DNA of 64,000 nt from Plenodomus lindquistii (lineage: Eukaryota; Ascomycota; Dothideomycetes; Pleosporales; Leptosphaeriaceae), in contig JANUWI010000001.1 of NCBI GenBank assembly GCA_025504975.1, positions 1,736,001 through 1,800,000 on the forward strand. Reading direction: 5' to 3'. The position numbers were made by a program, and so were the translations under genes. Each line of letters begins with the position of its first letter. Position 1 is the stretch's first letter. The notes beneath the pieces were generated by a model. The model ran no database searches, was not told where the DNA came from, and was given only the letters and a program-made list of their open reading frames with translations. This document shows, piece by piece, positions 22,153 through 32,383 of this stretch.

Positions 22153-23349
22153 TTATAGCTTCTCCGCAGGTTTGAACCGTATTAGCCCATCCTGGAAAGT
22201 GGTAGCAATATGCACGCCACGATCATAGTCCCACATCCGACTTGTATGTAATCCTCGTCCACCTGTCGCTCTGGTCATCCACGCCTCCTGCACAAACCAC
22301 TTTCGCCCATCTGAATCTCCGCCGTGCTCTCCCATCTCACCGATATTACAAAGCGGCGTCGACCCTTGCTCCCACAACGTCGGATCGGCGTTTGGATGGT
22401 CGAGACGTGGCTCAGCGGGCATAATCAGATCCCGGATCCCAACGTGGAAGATTACAGTATGTGATAAGGAAGCCATACGTGTAAAGTCCCGTCCGCGATC
22501 GAGATGATTCGGGATAATGAAGAGAGAGTTGCGATCCGAAGCGTAGAGGTGCGCGCAGGCGTGAAGATTTGCCTCCCGTGTTAATTCCACCTTTTGTCCA
22601 GAGGTGAGAGGTAGAGGTGGGAAAGGTGCGGTGGGAAGTGGTAGAGCGCCACGTAGCGTGTAAAAGAGTAACTGTCTCCTATCCAGCGCAGTTTTTGACT
22701 CGTTAAAAGCGGTCATGTCGACTTTACGCAGGTGCAGTCCGGCTACGGGATTGAAGTGCTCGGGGTGCGCTGGGAGATAATCTTCACGAAACATTGGCGA
22801 GTCGTTGCTTGGTGCTACTTCGTGTTGCATTGGTTCGGATTCTTTGCCTTGGAGAACAGAGCTGTAGGTTTGTTTCAAGTCAACCGTTTCTTGAATGTCG
22901 AAAGGCGAGGACTCTTCGCGCTTAAAGGAACAGGTACAGGTAAACATGTCGCCGTGGCTGGCGATTTGGGAGACGGTGACGGTACGAGTAATGTAGTTGT
23001 AGCCATCGCGGAGTTTGAGCACGCGGTAGGTGTAGTGTTCGTTTGGGCGGCCGCCGAGGATGAAGAAGCCTGTTACATTCTGTTGGTAGCTATTTAGATG
23101 CATCCATCATGACTAGATCACAAGGAAGTAGTGGCGTACGTGTATCATGTACCCCTCGGGTACAGTCTGAGCGGCTGCCCATGCGGCTTGTGCAAACACA
23201 TGGCCACCATACGTCCCATTTTCTCCTCCAGTAGGCGAGTATGCTTTTACTATCGAGCGAAACGTCCAATCATCGATGCGCTCCAGTTCGATGACTTTAT
23301 CGAAGGGAAGAACGTGCTTGTCTTCTGTAAAGTAAGGGCGAACGACCAT
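22153..23349 (-). CDS. TesB-type acyl-CoA thioesterase, atypical active site
   Basis: Two exons on the minus strand, 23140-23349 and 22153-23079, phase 0 (378 aa). Double-hotdog hallmarks are GENGTYGGHVFAQAAWAAA in the first half, NVTGFFILGGRPNEHYTYRV spanning from the splice site, and TTFQDGLIRFKP at the end, which keeps the conserved Gln. The usual second-hotdog motif S-L-D-H, with the catalytic Asp of the E. coli TesB type, reads ASLSHTVIFHVG, so Asp is replaced by Ser. Enzymes of this family hydrolyse acyl-CoA, often in peroxisomes; the C-terminal EKL is only a weak PTS1-like tail. Altered specificity or loss of activity is possible. It is divergent from the LAT transporter gene, 393 bp away. 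Confidence 0.85.
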
Positions 23350-23742
23350 AATTGGTATGAGGCGATCGACGCAGAACCTCCTGTGCCAGACTTTCAATAG
23401 TGAACAACATCTTGATGTGACTCTTGTGAACAGCGGCGTGGGAGAGAGACGCGACGAAGTTACCTCGGGACACGGATCGCGCGGGGCTAGCGCGGGAAGG
23501 CACGAGCGCGTCAAGTTATGTCCGTGGTATCGCCGGTGACGACAATCTTGCTTCATCGATCGTGATAACGCGTGAAGCTCTCGAGATGCAACATCTTCAC
23601 GTCTCGCCTCCACGTGCTTTGGACAACGTGAATTTGTTGTACATATCTCTGAACAGTCCCTTGATCTCGCACAACCCCTGAGTTGTGGAGTTGGCCTCTT
23701 TCGTGCTGTTTAGGCAGCGATAGAAATCCATGAAGCTTGAGT
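23350..23742. other. Divergent promoter, thioesterase / LAT transporter
   Basis: 393 bp between two divergent start codons. It holds two HGATAR-type GATA sites, near 23562 and 23718; about one is expected by chance in this length. Confidence 0.5.
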
Positions 23743-25299
23743 ATGGCTCCATCAGAAACATCACCCCTCCTGCAGCGAGCAGACACGCCCACCTACGTCC
23801 CGGATGAAGAGCACTCGGATCCAGCGCCACCTCGCGCCACTTTCGCGCGCAACCTTGGCGCACTCGATGGCTTTGCCCTCCTTATTAGCATTGTCATAGG
23901 CTCTGGTGTCTTTTCGTCTCCTGGCCCTATCGACGCCAACGTTCCTTCACCTGGAGCCGGACTTCTTATATGGCTTCTCGGTGGAATCCTAGCGTGGACC
24001 GGGGCTTTGACGATGGCTGAGCTGGGTACTGCGTTTCCTGGCGAAGGTGGTATCCAGCCTTATCTCACATATATCTATGGGGAGGTCTTCGGATACATGG
24101 CAGCGTGGTCTTGGATCGTAGCCACTATGCCAGCTACCCTGGCTATCTTGAGCATTGTGTTCGTCGAGAGCATCTACTCGAGCTTAGGCATCAATGAGCC
24201 TGACCCACCACTGACACACAAGCTGCTGTCCTTGCTGGTTTTGGTCGTTGTAACAACTCTGAACTCCATCAGCACTAAGACAAGCACGAGACTGTCAGGT
24301 TTCTTCGTCGCCATTAAGCTCCTCACGATCCTTCTCTTGATTGTTGCTGGTCTTGTGGTTGTGTTTGTCTTCGTAGGAGGAGGTAAAGATCTAGGAGGAA
24401 ATGACTGGCACAAGCTCAATTGGTTTGCCCCACGAGACACCGTCTCACCCAACGGAGACCGCTTCGACTGGACAAAAGTTACAACATGGGAATCTTTGGG
24501 GTTCTACAGCACTGCTCTTTATGGTGCATTATGGGCATACTCGGGATGGGATAAGGCCAACTACGTTGCTGCTGAGCTTCGTGACCCTAGCCGCCAACTG
24601 CCTCTCTCAATCAACACGGCCATCCCAACTATCATCCTATGCTACGTCTCCGCAAACGCCGTATACTACGTCCTGCTTCCATGGGAGGTCGTCTCGACCA
24701 CAGATGCCGCTGCTGTGACTGCAGTCACCCATTTCCTGGGGAAAGGCGTAGCCTACTTCGCCACAGCACTCATCTGCCTCGTGATTGCTGGCTCCGCGCT
24801 CGGCAACTCGTTTGTTGCAGGACGCATGACAGTCGCTGCATCTAACAACTCCTGGATTCCTTCGGTTCTGGGTACTGTGGGACAGATTGGGTCTTACAAA
24901 GTGAGCTCCTCCAGCAACGTAGACATTGTCACAGCCGACGAAGCCATGGACAAAGGCGAGTCGCCGATCAACGCGCTCATACTCAATACAGTCCTTAGCG
25001 CAGTCTACATCCTTCTGGGCAACATGCGGATTCTTCTCACCCTCAATGGCTTGGCGGAGTATGCTTTCTTCTTTCTTACCGTGCTCGGCGCTATCATATT
25101 GCGCTTTCGCGAGCCGGATCTACCTCGACCTGTCAAGCCGTTCCTCCTCATCCCGATTTTGTTTGCTGTAATCAGTGGTTTTGTAGTTGTCAGGGGCGCG
25201 GTGTTCGCTCCTGTGCAAGCTGGGGTGTTGTTGGGTATCTGGGTTGTTGGACTGGTGTTCTACTACGTGAGGTTGTGGATGGTGAAGAGAAGATCTTGA
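23743..25299 (+). CDS. LAT-family amino-acid transporter
   Basis: Single exon, 518 aa, starting MAPSETSPLLQ after a TTG-AGT in-frame lead. About twelve hydrophobic segments follow a ~35-residue hydrophilic N-terminus. The first reads ALLISIVIGSGVFSSPGPI, the G-S-G-V/I-F signature of APC-superfamily LAT permeases, and EGGIQPYLTYIYG and SGWDKANYVAAELRDPSRQLP are also typical. It resembles fungal Mup1-like and b(0,+)-type transporters for neutral amino acids at the plasma membrane. It lies tail-to-tail with the PTR2 gene, 913 bp apart, and next in line comes a secreted dipeptidyl-peptidase. Confidence 0.9.
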   Translation: MAPSETSPLLQRADTPTYVPDEEHSDPAPPRATFARNLGALDGFALLISIVIGSGVFSSPGPIDANVPSPGAGLLIWLLGGILAWTGALTMAELGTAFPGEGGIQPYLTYIYGEVFGYMAAWSWIVATMPATLAILSIVFVESIYSSLGINEPDPPLTHKLLSLLVLVVVTTLNSISTKTSTRLSGFFVAIKLLTILLLIVAGLVVVFVFVGGGKDLGGNDWHKLNWFAPRDTVSPNGDRFDWTKVTTWESLGFYSTALYGALWAYSGWDKANYVAAELRDPSRQLPLSINTAIPTIILCYVSANAVYYVLLPWEVVSTTDAAAVTAVTHFLGKGVAYFATALICLVIAGSALGNSFVAGRMTVAASNNSWIPSVLGTVGQIGSYKVSSSSNVDIVTADEAMDKGESPINALILNTVLSAVYILLGNMRILLTLNGLAEYAFFFLTVLGAIILRFREPDLPRPVKPFLLIPILFAVISGFVVVRGAVFAPVQAGVLLGIWVVGLVFYYVRLWMVKRRS

Positions 25300-26212
25300 C
25301 CTCGACAGTCTATCATACCTCCGATTAGCAAAGGAGTGTCAGATCACTGCTGCCGCGCATAAATTCTCTTCGAGTTCCTGATCGTAAAGCCAGTCTTTGT
25401 TCAAGACTATCCCTATCACATGTCAATAAAGGTACACGCGTTGTGGTTATGAAACCCTGACTTGGTCGACTCCCTGCAGATTACCTGCCATTACATCATC
25501 TCTATCTACCTATACAGGACAACTCTGCCTCTTGCACTTACGCCTGTGCACCCGAATTTCTGCCTTTTGTAAGAGTTTAGGAAGCTTCTGTCGGTTCCTG
25601 ACTGTGTTATGATTGTTCGAAAAGTAGATGTGCTATCGTTGTACCCATCAAAAGGAACAAGTATGTACGTATGATTGTTGCGAAAAATTCACAACTCAGT
25701 GCATTTGCCATACGTGAACTTGTTTTCGACTGAAGTAATAGTCTCATGAAGCGACTCGGTGGAAAAACATGCCGATGTTTGGTCCTAAGACATGGAGGGC
25801 TGATATGGTAGCTAACTAGCTTCCCGCAGCAGTAAGAGTCGCATACCCGGCTACGCCGAACGTGTATAGCCATCATCTGACCTTTAGATATTTCGCAAGA
25901 TGCTGAGAGCCTGTTGGTAAGCCTCAGACACAACGATGGTGCCTCTTGAGTCATATTGGCGCGTACACTGCGTGGTGCCATATTACAGATCCTACCGTAA
26001 GAGGGCCTACACACAGATCGCATCACATTGAGGTGACTCTGGACATGAAGTATACAAGCACTGACCAAAATTGTGATTAAGGCGTTGAAAGATGCGATTG
26101 AGCAACTACAAAAGTAAATTGGTATCATATCATCCGTTCCACTACGTCATTAACCACCATTCAGATCATTCCCTGCAACGTCGAATAGGCAGACTTCGAC
26201 GTTGTTAATCAC
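25300..26212. other. Intergenic region between convergent transporter genes
   Basis: 913 bp between the 3' ends of the LAT and PTR2 genes. A 173-codon open frame on the minus strand has no recognisable domain and is treated as chance. Confidence 0.5.
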
Positions 26213-28489
26213 CTAAGCTTTAGGAGCCACAGGAGCATCGGCAAGGTGCTCGTTCTGTGCCTCGACCTCCCCGGTAACGCTGTGCCTGCGATCCCTGCCA
26301 ACGTAGTTGGAGTCTGGCAACATGTTCATGATATCTTCCCTAGCATCGGTCTTGCGCTGGTGGAGCCAGAACAAGATGCCACCAACAAAAGCAAGGATAG
26401 CAACAGTGGCGTAGTTCCATACCAGCAGAGGATCCTCAGACAGCGAAACAAACGCCTGACCGATTGCGTTGGAGAATGCAGACATGAAGTGCCAGTAGGA
26501 TGTGACGAGCGAGCGCATGTTTTTGGGTGCCTTGGTAAAGGCAAATTCAAGACCGGTAATGGAGGTGAAGATCTCGGAGAAACCGACAAGGACGTAGGGA
26601 ACGGCTTGAACCCAGACGTTGATGGGAGCGGGCGCACAATCATCGCCATTCATATACTCACCACACTCGCCGGTTGTATAGATGTAGTGCTGGATGACAG
26701 CTGCAGAGACCATGGCGAAAGAAGCGAGGATGAATCCCAAGGCAATACGCTTGATGGGTGTGAAGCGGATGTTGGCCTTGCGGAGGGCAGGGTACAGGAA
26801 GTTGTCGACAATTGGGATGAAGATAACCAGGGAGATGGGGTTGAGATTGGTGATGACGTCGTTGGGGACTCCGTTACGGGTCATGGTCGCGGCTTGCGAG
26901 GTCAAGTTGTTGTTCATCTGGTTGTACGACAGCCAGTAGAGGGGAATCCACGTGAAGCAAGAAGTAGCACGAAGACCTCGAGCAACCTGGTCGACCCAGG
27001 CATCGTCAAATTGCATCCAGCCAGGCTTGTTGGTACCGAGATGGCTCGGCTTGACGTCCTCCCAGAAGCGTTCGCTCTTGAAGTTTTTGCGGGTTTGCAC
27101 AGGGTTGACAGACCATTTGCCCTTCGTGGCAAGACCAAGGAGCTTGATGGCACGGATAAGGACAGAGCCGGTAGGGGGTCGCAGGTAGTACTTCTTGCGG
27201 CAAAACCAGAGGACAATGGGGCAGAAGCAGAACAAGATCGTGGGAAGAAGCCACGCACACCAGAAACCTGCGAAAGTTAGATTCTATTCACGCAGACGAG
27301 TCATTCTGACTTGCCAATGTATTTCTCCACGAAGACCATAGAGAGCTGTCCAGCGAGGGAGCCGATGTTGATGAACATATCTGGTGGGTGGTTAGTACAA
27401 AGGAGTCATTTTGGTCGATTCACCCGCGCCTGGACCTTCAACCACCGAGAACAGCCCAGCACAAGAGCCACACAACGATAATCGACAGAAGTATGCTCGA
27501 ATACTCTCGGGGTATCCAAGAACATGATGTAAAGATCCTCTGGACAACTGTCGTCTTGTCGCTGCGTTGTGAGACCAGAAAGTGAACTTCTGGTAAACTG
27601 GCGGCCGACACAGAACAGCGTCTTACACCCATATTCCACGAGTAACTGAAACATCTGAACTTACAAAAGTACAAGAAGATACGCGATAGCGTGATGACGG
27701 GGTCAGAGATAACGCGTTCGCCTGTCTTCGAGTCAATAACGACACGGGGCTTGGTCTGACGGTATTGTTCAGCAATCAAAGGAGAGATGTTCGCCTTGAA
27801 AGCGCCAGTTCCGAAACCGAGTGTAATGACTCCCAGAATGAAGGGCACAATGGCGTTGCCACCCGTAAGGACGTCGGGGATAGCTGAAATGATGAGCAGG
27901 ATGTGACCGACGATGGAGAAACCGATAGCGATGAAGATGGTGTTGAAGCGACCAAGGTACTCGTCGGCGATGATGGCACCGATGATTGGTGTGGTGTAGG
28001 CCCAGAAGGAGTTGAATTGACCGATACCAAAGGACGCACGCTGACCCATACCCAGAGCGCCAGGCTGGCCTTCGGAGCGCGGGTCGCTACCAGTTCTTGA
28101 GGGAACGCCATCGATGATGGGAAGGTCCTGTTGGATGAAGTTGGTATCTTTCGTAGGTCAGTACGGTCGTTGGAGTGGTCAGACAAGATGATCGACGTAC
28201 ACAACACTTGACACCCATAGTAGCCGAAACGTTCGCACAATTCCACGAACGCGATTGTGAACGCGGTCCATGGAATCTTGCCCGAAACACGGCGCAGTGT
28301 CTTCAACTCCTCCGCGGTTGGCTCTTCGCCTTCCAGATCGGCCTCGAATTCAGCAGCAGCATGGTGGCTGAGGGTGGTATCAGACTGGGAAAGAGTGTTC
28401 TTCTCCTCAACCTCGTAAAGGGGTGTTGCAATCTTGGGCTCATTATGCATGGCCATGTCAACGACGTTGGAAGCTGCGTTGGCAGTCAT
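26213..28489 (-). CDS. ptr2: POT/PTR2-family oligopeptide transporter
   Basis: Four exons on the minus strand: 28201-28489, 27665-28147, 27315-27380, 26213-27267 (630 aa). Family marks are FVELCERFGYYG, FGTGAFKANISPLIAEQY (PTR2 signature region) and RIFLYFYMFINIGSLAGQLS across the second intron. The C-terminal half has further membrane segments ending in a hydrophilic tail. POT transporters import di- and tripeptides with protons across the plasma membrane. The second intron (27381-27664, 284 nt) is unusually long, with a perfect TACTAAC branch site. The third (27268-27314) has a GC donor (GCAAGT...CAG). The ATG at 28489 was chosen because the frame upstream opens only with a TTG. Confidence 0.92.
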
Positions 28490-30163
28490 GATGGGCAAAT
28501 TTATCGACTGCTTCAGTGCTACAGGGGAAGATTGAGGCCCTGCAGGGTGACTGGTTTCAAAGACGAGCGGGGGACAAAACGAGTTGCCTGCTACTTTGGT
28601 AGCGAGTAGGGCATACCAACAAATTTAAACTCAACGTGTTGTCATCACGAGGCGGCAAAACTGGTGCCAGGGTATATTTGCGCCTCTTGGTATTCTTGTC
28701 ATGCTCTGTTTCGAGCAGGTGAGTTACTCCACTGCGACGTTGCAATCAAGGCTAGGGCTCAGCTAGACGATCGATAGGCCGCTCACCAGCATGGTCCTGT
28801 GAAGGGGTCTGCATTATCGATCCCTCCCGAAGCCAGCACGGCGGCCACCATTGTCAGAGTGCCTCATGGCCAAGCTTGTGGGACGGTTGTAGACCCACTC
28901 AAAGCGACACGGTTCCAGTGCTTCATAACTTGGCGGAAACGCTGATCGTCCATGCCAGCCATTCACACTCTACGCAACCCTAGCTCTTCCTTATCTGAAC
29001 CACATGCTGTGCAATCAACAGACCGCCGCTGAACGTGGCGCCGCGTACCGGGCATCGATTCCTGCAACGAGCGGGTGACCTCATGAGTGGCTATCGACAA
29101 AACACATATGTAAGCCTTGCAGAATTGTTACAGTCAATCCTCTGGATATCATGCTCGTCACCTATTCCCGTGGAGATTAGTGCCGCTCCGACTTGGCGCC
29201 CAGTCTCTCCGCCTCGCTTGGCGTGTCTTGCCCTCGGCTGCACTCCACACCATAAGCGCTCCTTAATTGATATAGACTACAACCGATCAGGAAGCTGAAT
29301 GTGTTTCGGCAGGTCATAGCCAACTCTCGATCAAACTCTTCTCCAATAGCTGGCTTCGCCAGACAGATCAATCGCCAACGGACGGCCCATACTTCTAGTA
29401 TCTTTCTCGAAACACATGACAAACGATCCGATCCACTCCAAATTGAGTCAAGACTGCCGAAGAAAGTTGAGCGCTGGTTGGCGAAGGCTTCGTATCAGGG
29501 CGGAAGCTTCGCTGCCGTTGGACAGTCGCGAAAGTGCGCCAAGGCAATCGAGCGGCGCAGTATAGACCCATTGTTTTCCTCTGGCTCGGCGGAGCAAGAT
29601 AGGTATGTTGCAGAATCCTCCTTAGTTGGATGCCTGGAGGATGAAGTCTGCATGTTGTTGTTGGTGTTGCGATTATGGCAAATGTGTGTGCTTATCGCTG
29701 CCGAGGTGTTCGAGCTTCGATGGGGTCAGACCATGCACACTCCACTGTGGTCCCAATCCCTACGGCCGTGATTGTACCCACAATCGCATTCGGTACGACA
29801 CTTTTCAAAAGAGTTGGTCTCTTGAACAGGTGGGTTGCAGACAATGTTGGCCAGGGTGGTTGCAACCCTCACTCCTCGATACCTACAGACTATAGCCGTC
29901 AGCAAGTCTGACGCGTAATATGCTAGGCGGCTTTGATAGCCATTCCCCGTGAGATTACCCATGCATTCTTTCGCCAAAGGTACCACTCCTGGGCATTGTC
30001 ATTTCCAAGTCAGCAACCTAACCCAACCCCCCAATTCATAGGCATCACAGTCACAATGGCGAGGACATGTGTTCGATACATTTTTCCATTCAATAACATT
30101 ATCATCACAGTTCGTAGTTCGAAACTGTGCCACCCAAGAGGCGGTTGACGATCGAACATTATT
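28490..30163. other. Intergenic region, PTR2 promoter side
   Basis: 1.67 kb between the PTR2 start and the 3' end of the dipeptidyl-peptidase gene. Three GATA-type sites lie in the first ~330 bp upstream of PTR2 (near 28501, 28772 and 28814), compared with about one expected by chance. Open frames in 29.0-29.9 kb have no family-like content. Confidence 0.5.
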
Positions 30164-32383
30164 TTAATTGTCAACTGGCACATCGTCCAGGGGCTCACCC
30201 TTTGCATAGTGATTTATCCAGTTGAAAATCTCAGTGTGCCACACCAAGCTGTTCTCCTGCTTGAGCACCCAGTGATTCTCGTCCGGAAAGTTCAAGAAAC
30301 GGCTAGGAACACCACGACCTTGGAGGATGTTGAAGAGGCTGAGACCATCGCTCTCAGGCAGACGGTAATCGAGGGTGTTGTGGATAACGAACTGGGGAGT
30401 CGACCAGTTGGCAATGTGGTTCTGTGGGTTCCACTTGTTGTACGCATCAGAGTCCCAGATGCTGCCGTTGTAGTCATGGCGGATGAACCACAATTCCTCA
30501 GAAGCCCAAGCGCCCTGGGTGTTGGAGATACCGTCGTGGGTAACGAGGGCCTTGAACCGGTTTCCGAGCTCGTTCGATTGGATCCAGTTGGTCATGTAAC
30601 CACCATACGAAGCACCAGCAGCGATACCATTCGCAGTGTCGATCCAAGTAAGAGAGGAGTTGACATAGTCCCAGGCGTTCACGAGGTCTTCGTATGGCCA
30701 GCTACCCCATTCACCCTGGATAGCATCGATCAAAGCCTGGCCGAAGCCAGTAGAACCCGTGGGGTTGGGTGCGACAACAATGTAACCTTGGTCAGCCCAG
30801 ACCTGGGGATTCCAGCGGTTTGACCAGCTGTTAGCCCAGGAGCCCTGGGGACCACCGTGGATGAGGAACGCAAGCGGGTATGTCTTGTTTTCCATGTAGT
30901 CTGTGGGCTTGACAACAAGAGCGTGCAATGGCTTGGTCTGAGCAGGGTTGGATCCGTTGAAGAAGATTTCGGAGACAGTGTGCGCTCCAAGACCAGCAAG
31001 GTTAGGGTCGACTTGAGAGGCATCAAAGAGAGTTTTCTTGATTCCGTTTGTGACGGTATAGTATTCAGTTGGTGTCCAGATAGCAGTGCCTGTAACGAAG
31101 AGAGAGCCGTCTGGGAGGACGGAATAGGACGAGACGGTGGTGTTCGAGGTCAATGGCTCCGGCGAGTATGTCTCATCGGCATCGATGGGGAAGTTGAAGA
31201 CCTTCACTCGGGCGTAGTCCTCAGCAGTCACAAAGATAGACTGATCGTCTTCAGCCCAGATGAGAGGGCCTTGTACCCAGCGGTCAAAGCCGGCGCTCAG
31301 CGTTTTCCAGTTGCTCACAGCAACACCGCTGCCTTCAACGGCTACATCGACAGTGTACAAAACCCATCTGTCCGACTCATAGTAGTCTTCATCCTGCTGG
31401 ATGTAGGCGAGCTTGCAGCTGTCGGTGGAGAATGAGGGCTGTCCGGACGCACCATTGTGGCCAGCCTGAGCTGCCTCAGAGTCGGGTCCGTTGAAAGCGA
31501 TGGGCGCCTCAGATGAAGCGAATGAGCCAACATATGTGTAGCTAGCGGTGTAGTTGGCCTTGTTCAGCTGGGGCGCCTTGCTGACGAAAGCGTACATAGA
31601 GCCGTCAGGGCTAATGTCGTAGTCGCTGGCATCGCCAAACGGCTGGATGGGGGTCTCGGGCTGAGTGGTGGTGAAGTTGATTCCATGGTTCAAGTTACGG
31701 AGTCCAGTGCCAGCAAGCGCGTAGCTGTTGTTCGCTGAGAGAGCACCAGCAAATACAGCGTAACGGTTCTTGGTTAGCCACGTATCCCAGTGGCGAACAT
31801 AAATATCTGAGTAGAAGCGAGCTGTGCTGTGAGGGACAACCTCGGTCTCAGGGTTGACGGCAGTACCGTTGGGATATGCCATACTGTTGACCAAAAAGTG
31901 CAAGTCACCAGAAGAGGTGTTCGCAACCTTCAGACCAGAGTATGGCGCATCGAGGGATGCAACCAATGTGCTGGTGTTGGGACTCTTGAAGTCACCCATC
32001 CACAGAGTGACACCTCCGGGAACCTCTTCGTTGGTACCGTTGATGTAGAGAATTCCTGTCTCGGTACCAGGGATCCATACAAACTCGTTGATTTCGCTGG
32101 AGTTCCATCCTGAGTCAGAGATCTCGCCGGTCTTGAGGTCGATCTGGTTCAGGCCGGAGCTACCAGAATGTTCCTCGAAAGAGTATTGCGAGTAGGAGAA
32201 CAGCGCAACCGAGCCATCCGGGCTGGGTTCAGCTGCTCCACGCCGAATTGTGCTCAGCAGGAGCCTGCCAATATGTCAGTCAGGCACGTCTTGCGCAAAA
32301 TTGGGAGACTTCACGTACTCTGGAGTGAACGCACAGGCGCCAGTAGCAGCCAATGCTGCGACAGTACTCAGGTAGCGAGCCAT
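30164..32383 (-). CDS. dpp5: Secreted dipeptidyl-peptidase V (S9C family)
   Basis: Two exons on the minus strand, 32319-32383 and 30164-32264 (721 aa, the same length as Aspergillus DppV). Exon 1 encodes the signal peptide MARYLSTVAALAATGACA. A beta-propeller-like region precedes the alpha/beta-hydrolase domain. The Ser nucleophile is in GASYGGYMTNW, the Asp in HNTLDYRLPESDG and the His in PDENHWVLKQ; PTGSTGFGQALIDAIQGEWG is also typical. DPP V releases N-terminal X-Ala, His-Ser and similar dipeptides outside the cell. Many N-glycosylation sequons (NTS, NGT, NYT, NSS) fit a secreted protein. Dipeptide products would suit the PTR2 transporter encoded next door. Confidence 0.95.

Noticed and set aside
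25607..26128. 173-codon minus-strand frame between LAT and PTR2
   Set aside because: Composition is rich in Cys/Ser/Arg with no domain, signal or splice partners; lies in a 3'-3' gap.
26246..27280. 344-codon plus-strand open frame opposite PTR2
   Set aside because: It is fully antisense to a well-supported transporter exon and has no domain; such mirror frames arise from codon bias.
27388..27585. Open frame inside the long PTR2 intron
   Set aside because: 65 codons, opposite strand, no recognisable motif; noted only as part of the long-intron finding.
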